64,000 nucleotides of DNA from Heracleum sosnowskyi. Taxonomy: Eukaryota; Streptophyta; Magnoliopsida; Apiales; Apiaceae. Location: assembly GCA_030848705.1 (NCBI GenBank), contig CM061243.1, forward strand, positions 100,624,436 to 100,688,435, written 5' to 3'. Shown here piece after piece: positions 1-9,481 of this stretch. The translations under genes were made by a program, and so were the position numbers. How positions within the stretch are numbered: the first letter of the stretch is position 1; every line of letters starts with the position of its first letter. The notes under the pieces are model-generated. The model saw nothing but the letters and a program-made list of their open reading frames with translations. It was not told where the DNA came from and made no database searches.

Positions 1-351
1 TTTATATAGTACACAGTTACATACAATCCTTATCTAATTGATACTCCTAAAAATTAGCTATACAATTGATATCAATTAAGGATTGCTTCAGTCTTCTGTC
101 CAGTCTCCTTAGCTGTATCAATATATTCTGCTTCTTTCCATCTTCAGAATATATTGCTTCTAGAATCTTCAATTCAGCACCGACAGCTAATTCAACTATC
201 ACCCTGTCAGACTTTACCAAACTCTGACCGGCTTCCTTTAAACTCTTCACCCTGTCAGACTTTAAATAAACTCTGACCGGCTTCCGATAAACTCTGATCA
301 GTACCTGTTGCTTAAACACTGATAAACAAACGTCAGCAATTATATCTAACA
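1..351 (-). mobile_element. Edge of a copia-like LTR, inserted in a Helitron
   Basis: Read on the minus strand, a TG-starting sequence begins at 351 (TGTTAGATATAATTGC) and runs off the left edge, reaching a TATATAAA-like box near 1-8. It holds short internal repeats of a CTCTGACCGGCTTCC type motif, as in U3 regions of plant copia LTRs. Immediately to the right, at 352, starts sequence homologous to 44188 onward, so this LTR appears to have inserted into that Helitron copy; CGGGA at 352-356 is the expected target-site duplication, but its partner is outside the window. A 101-codon frame at 47-352 lies wholly inside and is not taken as a gene. The copia assignment is inferred from LTR style only. 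Confidence 0.5.
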
Positions 352-1555
352 CGGGAACTTTGAACTTTTGAGAAAATAAATTATCAATTAAAATATGATT
401 TTTTTTGTTATAGTTCTTCTTTTAAAGTAGTACACCGTGACGATCAAAATTCTATATAAAATTCATTTTTTTTATAGTATATCCCGTAAATATCTATGTT
501 ATTATATTAAAGACTAAATAATGAAAGCTTTCTTATAAGTCTGGTCGCTTGATCACTCAATCCATAATCGTTGGATTTTTCAAATTAAATTGTTGAGAAA
601 CGTTAGATATAACAGTAAAATTATCACGTAGAATGATCTAAGGTTTGAATCTACCAACAAAATATTAAAATTTACAGGTTTTTTTGAAAAATTAGAATTT
701 TTTCATTTTTTTTCTTGGAGACATGGGTTATTTGATAACATTTTTTATTAAGTACGATTTTTCAAAAAAATACTATACTAATTGATTAACAAACTTTTAA
801 AGTTTCAAATTTAATAATTTACAATGTATATTGGTTAAAAAAGTTAGGCATATTCTGTAGCTGGGTCTAAAATTTCAAAATACCGTATTTTTAAATATGA
901 ATATAGTTCTACTAACAATGAAATTAGGTCTCTATGAGTTCTTATAAAACAAAATCACCATTTGCGTATAATTTATTATTTAATAATAAATAATATTTAA
1001 TTAGTTATGATATAAAATTTAATAAAATAGGATAAAAAATATGCACAAATTTATAAAATTTTATCATCGTATTATTATATTATTTGTTGATTTGAATTTT
1101 TCTTAGATTGATTTGAATTTTTGAACATAGATTTCTAAATTTAAAATAGTTAGAAAAAAGTAATTAAATTGGCATTAAAATAATGATGACGTAATAATTA
1201 TTATTAGAAAATAAATACCCACTTTACTAATTTGGGTTTTATCTTGTGTTTTAAAAATTAGATTTTAACGATTTTATACCCCACATGAAGATAACTAAAT
1301 TATCTTTAATTAAAAGATGGTTTAACAATTTTTATCTAACTGAAATTGTCCATGAAAAAGAAAAGAAAGTCACGAATTTTTTACATGGAGAATTCTATTC
1401 AGTATAGAAAACTTATTTATATTTGGTATATTTGGTTTAAATTATCAAAATACATTTTTTAGAATTTAAATATAATTATATTATTAATAAAATACACTTT
1501 TTTAATATTTGATCTAACGATTTTCATTTATCTAGTTAAGATATGTTTATTATAT

Positions 1556-2283
1556 GGGTTTAGCGGAGACTAACAAAAAGGTAGAGACCTGGAGACCAAT
1601 TCTACACCCTTAGATTAACTTGAATTCAATGGTCATCATTTTTTATTATACTTCATAAAATTAAACATATCAAAATTATATTATTATACACAATTACACA
1701 TGTTGTTCTTTTCAACCATCCACGTTCTTAAAACCTAAAACATCCGACATTTTATTTAGCAAGTTGGGAGGATTTGGGAGAATCTATATCACTAAACATC
1801 GTACTGCAAATATTATAAACAAAAAGTTCTGCATATAAAAAATATGTTTTACAAATAAAAAAATGCTTACTGCATAACAATGAAAAAAATGTGTAAAAAA
1901 TTAAATTATGCAAGAATAAAGAATAAAATAGTAAAATAATAATGTTTTGCAACTAAAGTAATGCACTAAATTAAAATAATAATATATTGCACTAAAAAAT
2001 TATGAATACAATAATTGAAAGTAAAAAGTTTTGCAAACAAAATAACATAGAATATTAAAATTGTGCAAATTTTTTGAATAAAAAAAATGGAAGGCGTGAG
2101 AATGAATGTAATGCATATTGTAGTTAACGTTGTTGGTAACGTATAAGCTGTATATGCCTACATAAAACCAATTTATAAGTGTGTAAAACAAAATAATATG
2201 TACCCTTGGATTAGATAGAAACGAATGGTGTAACATGTGGTCTCTGTCTCCAGTTAAGTTTAGGTCTCGATAGAATTTTTCTC
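1556..2283. mobile_element. MULE-type MITE inserted in Helitron copy A
   Basis: The segment is absent from the homologous Helitron at 45363-45440. Its right end, reverse complemented, begins GAGAAAAATTCTATCGAGAC, which matches the terminus of the MITE at 7232-7640 (GAGAAAAATTCTATGGAGAC). The left end carries related GGAGAC/GAGACC blocks. No clear target-site duplication is left, and about 65 bp of Helitron sequence is missing at the left junction, so the boundaries are approximate. Confidence 0.5.
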
Positions 2284-3689
2284 TAAGGATTTAATATAAT
2301 AAGGATATCAAGTATATACTGATATAAGTATCTTACTAATTGCTTTTACTGTTTCGGTTTTATTTACAGTGTATATAAAATTTTAAAATACATTATTACT
2401 TAAAAATTATTAAACAGAATAAAAATTATGTTATGATTATATAAAATTTTATTCTCATATTATTATATTCTTTATCGATTTGAATTTGTTCTTAATTAAT
2501 TTTAATACTTTATTGAAAGAAACATAAAATTTCTATATTTAAAACAATTAGTGGAAAAATAAATAAAATTGGTGCTACAAAAATAAAAAAAATATTTATT
2601 AAAATATAGATACTCACTTTACTATTTAGGTTCTATCCTGAGTTTTATAAATTGAATTTTGACGATTTTACAACACATGCGAAACTAACGAAATTATCTT
2701 TAATTTAATTATGGTTTAATAATTATTATCTAACTTGACTGGTTGACCTACCCATAAACCGAAAAGAAAAGATGGTTAAGAATTTTTACATAAAGAATTC
2801 AATTCAATATAGAAAACCAATTTATAATTGGTTTAAATTATCAAAACACACTTCTTAGCATTTAAATATAATCCTACCTTTAATCAAATACACATTTTAA
2901 TATAAGTATTATATTCAAAATTATCGTTTATGAATATGAAACCCTCAATATTTTAATAATATTTTGATATTATCCTTTTTTGTTTCTTATATGTAAAATA
3001 ATATAATTATAATTTGGATTAATCAAATTGTTATGTCCCTTCGGAAGAAAAAGTGTTTAAATTTATTTATGTAGGTTCACGTGTATCATTGTTAGTATGA
3101 TATACATGAGCATTATATTGATAATTTTTAATATTGTAATCAATATGAATTGTTATCTTGATATTTGGTTTAACAATTATTATATAATTGGAACTATACA
3201 TAAATTCAAGAGAAAAGATATTTAAGAATTTTTACATAGAAAACTTTTAAATTATCAAAATACACTTTTTAGTATTTAAATATAATTCTATTATTAATCA
3301 GATACACATTTTAATATTAGATCTAACAATTATCATCGATCTATTTAAGATCTAACTGTAATTATTAATTTGGTCGTATAGTGATCGTACACGGACCAGA
3401 TCGATTTTAATTTTTTCTTAAATTGATTTTAATATTTTATTGAAATAAAAATAGAATTTATAAATTTAAAAGAATTAGGAAAAAAATTAAATTGGTGCTA
3501 CAATAAAAAAAATATTTATTAAAATTTAGATAATCACTTTACTGTTTGGGCTCTATCTTGAGGTTTAGACAACAGATTTTAACGATTTTACAGCCCATGC
3601 GAAGCTAACAAAATTATCTTTAATTTAATTATGGTTTAATAATTTTTATCTAACTGAAACTATCCATAAACTAAAGAAAAATGATAATT

Positions 3690-4160
3690 ACGAATTTTTA
3701 CATAAAGATTTCTATTCAATATAGAAAACCCATTTATAATTGGTTTAATTTAATCACTTTACTGTTTGGGCTCTATCTTGAGTTTTATACAACAGATTTT
3801 AACGATTTTGCAGCCCATGCGAAGCTAACAAAATTATCTTTAATTTAATTATGGTTTAATAATTTTTATCTAAATGGAACTATCCATAAAATAAAGAGAA
3901 AAGATAATTACGAATTTTTACATAAAGATTTCTATTCAATATAGAAAACCCATTTATAATTGGTTTAAATTATCAAAATACACCTTTTAGTATTTAAATA
4001 CTATTAATAATTTTTATCTAACTGGAACTATCCATAAACTAAAGAGAAAAGATAATTACGAATTTTTACATAAAGATTTCTATTCAATATAGAAAACCCA
4101 TTTATAATTGGTTTAAATTATCAAAATACACCTTTTAGTATTTAAATACTATCCTATTAT
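3690..4160. repeat. Local tandem triplication within Helitron copy A
   Basis: The block containing TTTCTATTCAATATAGAAAA followed by CCCATTTATAATTGGTTT occurs three times (about 3708, 3928 and 4076), each preceded by a conserved TACGAATTTTTACATAAAGA. The second Helitron copy has a single equivalent near 46850-46900, so the expansion happened in this copy. Unit spacing is about 150-220 bp. Confidence 0.7.
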
Positions 4161-4306
4161 TAATCAAATACAATTTTTAATATTATATCTAACGGTCCTA
4201 ATCTATTTGAATATTTATAGTTTTATAATCCAACGGATCATATACTTTTGGTAGTACAGTGACAGACCAAAGTTTTGGATAAGATCTCCCTTACGCTTAT
4301 TATATA

Positions 4307-6575
4307 CTAACTTAAAACCCGTGCGATGCACAGATTGTTATTAATAATTATTATTTTTATTATTTATGTTTTAATATTTTATTAATTTGCATTTGCTAAA
4401 AAAATAAGCAGGCGTGTTAAACTTTTTTTAAATAATTAAAAGTATTAAAATAAATTAATAACTCTTTATCCGTGATATTTTTGGAAAAGTAGGGGTCTTA
4501 GTAAGGAAAAATAGAAAAAGTAACATGTTTTATCTGAAAAGGTAAGTGCCCGTAATTAAAAGTATTTAAATAGGTTTCAAAATAAATAAGTAGGGATTTG
4601 CCCGAGATATTTTTGGAAAATGGGGGTTTAAGTAAGGAAAAAATAAAAAGAGTAACATCTTTTAGTTGAAAATGATAATTGCCGGTGATTGTTTTTAGAA
4701 AAATAGAGGATTTTGTTAGAAAAAAAATAGAAAAAGTAATGTATTTTAGCTGAAAAGGTAGTTGGTTATAAAAATGTTATTATTTAATAATAATTTCTTT
4801 AGAAAATGAAAAAATTAAAAAGGTAACATGTTTCAGCTGAAAAAGTGCTCATAATTAAAAGTATTAAAATAGATTTTAATACTTTTAATTTTTAAAATAA
4901 AAAAAATAGATTTTTAAAATAAATAAGTAAGGGTTTGCCCGTGATATTTTTGGAAAATGAGGGGTTTTAGTAAGAAAAAGTAGAAAGAGTAACATGTTTT
5001 TGTTAAAAATGATAACCGCCCGTGTTTTTTTAGAAAAAGAGAAGATTTTGTTAGAAAAAAAATATAAAAAGGTAATGTATTTTAGCTGAAAAGGTAATTG
5101 GTTATAAATAATGTTATTATTTTGTGATAGTTTTTAAAAAAATAAGTAAGGGCAATTAAATAAAATCACTAAGTACCGACCGTTCGTCCATCCGACTACC
5201 AAACTTATAATGTTTCGTCTTTAATAATATAGCTTAAAACCCATGCGATGCACGAATTGTTTTTAATAATTGTTAATTTTATTATTTATATTTTATATTT
5301 TATTAATTGCATTTGTTAAAAAAAATAAGTAGGCGTGTTAAATATTTTTATATAATTAAAAGTATTAGAATAGATTTCAAAATAAATAAGTAACGGTTTG
5401 CCCGTGATATTTTGGAAAAAGAGGGGTTTTAGTAAGAAAAATAGAAAGTAACATGTTTTCGTTGAATTTTAAAATATAAAAGTAACGATTTGCCCGTGAT
5501 ATTTTTGAAAAAAAGAGGGGTTTTAGTAAGAAAAATACAAAATGTGACATGTTTTAGTTGAAAAAGATAATTGTCAATTAAAATTATTAAAATAGATTTT
5601 AAAGTAAATAAGCAAGGGTTTGCCCGAGATTTTAGTAAGGAAAATATAAAATATAACATGTTTTAGCCGAAAAAGGTAATTGCCCGTGATTTTTCTAGAA
5701 AAAGAGGGGAAATGTAATTACCAATTAAAAGTATTAAAATATGTTTTAAAATAAATAAGTAAGGGTTTGCTCGTGATATATTTGGGAAATGAGGGATTTT
5801 AGTAAAGTAAATAGAAAAAGTAACATGTTTTAGCTTGAAAAAGAAATTGCTCGTGATTTTTTTAGAAAAAAATGGTAATGCATTTTAACTGAAAGGGTAA
5901 CTGATTATAATAATTTTTATAATAATTAAATGAACAATTAAATAAGGCAAGTACCGTACAAAAAAATAGGTACCAAAACTTTCAATGTTTCGTATTTAAT
6001 AATATAGTATAGATAGATAGATATATTTATAATATTAGTATTTTATGCTACTAAATGGAATAGTCCGTGATATTTTTGAGGTTTTAGTTAAGAGAAATAT
6101 TAGTTATTAAATATAAAAATGAATTTACGTTTTGAAAAAAAAAAACTAATCGGTTAGTCATTAATAATTATAATATTATTATTTTATTTTATTAAATAGA
6201 TCTGTTCGTGATATTTTTGGAAAATGAGAGGTTTTAGTTAGGAAAAATAGAAAAGTAGAAATTTTAGTTAGAAAATATAAAAAAGAATATACAATTTGGC
6301 TAAAAAAGGTAATGAGTTAGTTATTAGCAATTATAACTTTATTATTTTATTTTAGTAAATGAAATTGTTTGCAATATTTTTGGAAAATTAGATGTTTTAG
6401 TTAGGAAAAATATAAAAGATATTCTATATAATAATTTTAATATTTTATCTAACGGTTTTCATCGATTTGATCAAAAATATCTAACGGCTATGAATTGAGT
6501 GACCAGACTACAAAAACTTTCATGATCAGACTACAAAACTTTCAATGTTTCGTCTTTTTAATAATATAGTATAGA
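4307..6575 (-). mobile_element. Head-to-tail small Helitron-derived units
   Basis: On the minus strand there are Helitron-like 3' ends with a hairpin at 4319-4333 (CCGTGC, loop GAT, GCACAG) and at about 5241-5254 (CCATGC-GAT-GCACG), and 5' ends of the TCTATACTATATTATTAAA type at about 6013 and 6575, with a related one near 5231. The interior is a degenerate minisatellite around TTTGCCCGTGATATTTTTGG and AGTAACATGTTTTAGCTGAA, repeated many times between 4470 and 5890 at irregular spacing. No coding potential is seen. Several termini are mutated, so these are old non-autonomous copies or end duplications. Confidence 0.55.
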
Positions 6576-6984
6576 TAACGAGTTAATAGTAAGTATAGAA
6601 GTATAGATATCGATTGATATAACGTTAAATTAGTCAAGACGAAAGGAGAGAAAGGAAAAGGTGGGTGATGCTTCAAATAAGGGAGACAAGGCATGATAAA
6701 AGGAGCATGATGCATGTTTATTGTTCATCAAACACCCAAGACCAGAGACCACCACGGCACCACCACCATCTCAATCTCTCAATCTATGTCGCGATCCCAC
6801 TAGATACATAATATCTCCTGCCCCGCCCCCGGTCCCCACCCCGCCCCCACTTCACTTTCGTTTTATTTCTTCTCTTTACTTTTTGGTAACTTTTTATTTC
6901 TTCTCTTTTCAATGTCATACACTTAAAATCTTCGTTTTCTTTTTTCTCTTTTCAATAATTTATTGAGATTTTTTGCTTACAAAC
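6576..6984. other. Intergenic, low-complexity; no gene seen
   Basis: A short C-rich and pyrimidine-rich stretch (about 6730-6900) opens an 81-codon frame, but it has no recognisable domain and a composition typical of simple sequence. I see no supported feature here. Confidence 0.5.
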
Positions 6985-7870
6985 TAGAGGAGTAAATAAG
7001 TCAAATTATTCGCCAGCTACTCGAGCTCGACTTGTAAAATATTCGAATTCGATTCAATATTAATCGAGCTGAACTCGAACTATTCGAATATTTTACCAAG
7101 CTAAACTCGTATTTCAAATTACTTGGCTAGTAAGGTTTGCGGACCAAATCAAGCCTTTATTATTATTATTTTAATTTTATATATTATAAATGTATTTTTT
7201 AACAAATATTAAATATAATATATAATTTATAGAGAAAAATTCTATGGAGACCACTTTTAATTAGAGACCTTGGAGATCATATATGTTCTGCGATAAAGTG
7301 TTTGCAAAACGGATTATATTTTGTAATCAAAAATTTGCAAAACGTATTATTTTACAATGCATGTTATATAAAAATCATTATTTCATTAAACATCTTACAA
7401 CTCATGTATGTTTTACAAACTAAACATGTACGTTCTGCAAGCCGAGCATTCTTTGCAGAACAATATATTTTGCAATGTTTTGTTTGCAAAATAAATATAA
7501 TTTTAATTATTTTTTTCAATTAAATAGTGATTTTCATGTAGCATAATTTAAAAATTATTATATTTTGCAATATTTTACTTGCAGAATATACATGTTCTCC
7601 GAGGTTTCCAATTTAAAGTGATTTCCATAAAACTTAACTCATAATTTATATATTACTTGAGTCGAACATGAGTTGAACCGATCATATTCGTGCTTTTGTT
7701 AATATTTAGTAAAATTGATTCAAGCTTTATAGTCAAACTCGAACATATCAAATATTTTATGAGCCGAGATTCGAACTTGAAATTGAAATCTCGATTGAAT
7801 TCGAGCTCGATTCCAAAAAATTTATCCAAGCTCAAACTCGAGCCTCGAGTCGACTCAATTACACCCTACT
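6985..7870. mobile_element. Inverted-repeat element rich in CTCGAGCTCGA, split by a MITE
   Basis: The left end (CTAGAGGAGTAAATAAGTC, then CTCGAGCTCGA) and the reverse complement of the right end (GTAGGGTGTAATTGAGTC, then CTCGAG) form degenerate terminal inverted repeats. ACTCGAGCT / AGCTCGAAT motifs fill both halves. This style is common among hAT-like non-autonomous elements of plants, but the superfamily is an inference. The two halves (6985-7221 and 7651-7870) flank the MULE-type MITE at 7232-7640. No transposase frame. Confidence 0.45.
7232..7640. mobile_element. MULE-type MITE, 409 bp, 10-bp TSD
   Basis: Perfect 10-bp direct repeats ATAATTTATA lie at 7222-7231 and 7641-7650. The ends form inverted repeats of about 44 bp: left GAGAAAAATTCTATGGAGAC, right (reverse complement) GAGTTAAGTTTTATGGAAAT, both continuing into CACTTT, AATT and GGAG blocks. 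A 9-11 bp duplication and long inverted repeats are typical of Mutator-like MITEs. Related copies lie at about 1556-2283 and 55861-56260. Confidence 0.8.
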
Positions 7871-8014
7871 ACAAACCGTTTTTATGATATAAATATGATT
7901 TATAAGACAACTTTCTACTATTAATAACATTACTCTTAAATAAATACAGAAATCTTAATAACCACAACGTCTACTATACGATTTTATCCGGATGGACAAG
8001 TATAAAAAATACTA

Positions 8015-8222
8015 CTCCTTCCATCTCGTTTATATTAGTCACAATTTCTTTTTTGCATGTCCCAAAATTATTGAACACGTTTTCTTACAAAGATAAAATA
8101 AGTGTTAAATATGTTAATTTTTTCTAAATATGTAAATAATTGAAATTAAGTTTGGCAGTTTTTATCTAATTACTAAATACGTATTTTTTGATTGATGGAC
8201 AATATAAAGGGGACGAAGGGAG
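8015..8222. mobile_element. Stowaway-like MITE (208 bp)
   Basis: Begins CTCCTTCCATCTCGTTTATA and ends GGGGACGAAGGGAG, inverted terminal repeats of the Tc1/mariner Stowaway type, flanked by TA at 8013-8014 and 8223-8224. AT-rich interior, no coding capacity. Confidence 0.8.
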
Positions 8223-8632
8223 TAGTACTCTTTTCATAATTCAACCCAAAATTAGGGAGCATAACTTGGAAACTATATTTTTTTTAAACTAAGTAATAAA
8301 GAAACAATATTCAAACAACTAATTAATACCAAAGCATACAACAGCAGCACCTACCAGGATGATTAAACTGCTTAACTATACTTTAATAGCAGATAGAACT
8401 GACTAATGACTCCACTTAGTTGATATAATCATTTCCATATAAAAAAATCAGCAACTCTACTCATGCATGTCTCTCATAAACTCGCTGATAATTCTTTCAT
8501 TCTAGTACATAATATATATTTTTTTAAAGACTCTCTGCGGGTTGAGTACTTGAGTTGAAGCCCACCTCTGTCCTCTGGGTCCAACTTCTCGCTATTTAGC
8601 TGGACTTTCTTCTTTCTGACTAATAAATTATA

Positions 8633-8942
8633 CTCCCTCTCCCTTTCATTTTTATACAGTTTTTATTTTGAGATGTCTCTTTCATTTATATACATTTCAA
8701 AAATAGTAATTTTTAATAATATAAAACACATTACACCCACTATTTTTCTTCACTATCTCTATTCTATAATAATTTAAAACACTATTGCACCCACTATTTT
8801 TCTTTACTATCACAAATCTATTATTAAATATTGATAGGTCATACCACTTTACTCACTTTTCATCTAAATTTACTCATTTTTTATACATTTTTTTGATTTT
8901 CGTGTCCGAACCCAATATATATTAATCAAGAGAGAGAGGGAG
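8633..8942. mobile_element. Stowaway-like MITE (310 bp) upstream of the kinase
   Basis: Begins CTCCCTCTCCCTTTCATTTT and ends AGAGAGAGAGGGAG with TA dinucleotides at 8631-8632 and 8943-8944. It lies about 540 bp upstream of the LRR kinase start, within its probable promoter region. The inner ACACCCACTATTTTTCTT motif is repeated at about 8733 and 8788. Confidence 0.75.
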
Positions 8943-9416
8943 TACTAAGTTAATTATATAAAGTCAAAAGGGGTGGTGCAAAAACTGTAAATAAAAGGTA
9001 AAAAATGGTCAAAAGTTTGAAAGTACATAAATTACACTGCTCATGTCTCGTGAACTAACAGTCACTGTGCCACTCTCACAAGTGTTAAACCCACATTTTC
9101 ACCAAAACTTTAGACTTCTTTTTGCCTCTTCTTCTCTTTCATTACTTCATATATGAACTGACTGTATCTGTATGTAATATAAACAAAAGTAGTCATCTTT
9201 TTCTTTTTTTCTGTTCAAAACCCCATATTTTCATGGTGTACTATTACTCTGTACACTTCTTTATTTCAGTAACTGATGGTGTAAGTTTTTGACCATAAAG
9301 TTCTTATTCCTGGACTACTCAACTTCCTTCCCCAAATCAAGGGTTGGTTGTTTCTGTGTGCTTGCTTTAGTTTCAAGATGTTGAAGAACTCTTAAAATGT
9401 GTCATTTTTAGTTTAC

Positions 9417-9424
9417 TATAAATA
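9417..9424 (+). promoter_or_regulatory. Candidate TATA box of the LRR receptor kinase
   Basis: TATAAATA lies 65 bp upstream of the ATG at 9482. Transcription starting about 30 bp downstream would begin near 9447, after the in-frame ATG at 9428, which fits use of the ATG at 9482. Position-based inference only; an upstream 5'UTR exon is not excluded. Confidence 0.4.
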
Positions 9425-9481
9425 ACAATGACATGTATTTGTTTTTTTTCATTAATAGCCTGTTATATCAAGAAAACCAAT

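Larger units (their letters stand above)
352..4306 (-). mobile_element. Compound Helitron copy A (3' part lost to left)
   Basis: Segments 352-1551 and 2284-4306 match 44188-45362 and 45441-47090 closely and in the same order, so this is a second copy of the compound Helitron at 43317-47096. Its 5' terminus on the minus strand is at about 4306, next to the hallmark GATCTCCCTTACGCTTATTA. A MULE-type MITE interrupts it at about 1556-2283. No transposase (Rep/helicase) frame is visible, so the copy is non-autonomous. The 3' hairpin end should lie left of the window, beyond the inserted LTR. Confidence 0.65.

Noticed and set aside
47..352. 101-codon minus-strand frame
   Set aside because: It lies inside the LTR end, repeats short peptide units that follow the DNA repeat, and has no recognised domain.
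9428..9481. Upstream in-frame ATG of the receptor kinase
   Set aside because: It adds 18 residues before a clean signal peptide and lies between the candidate TATA box and the expected transcription start.
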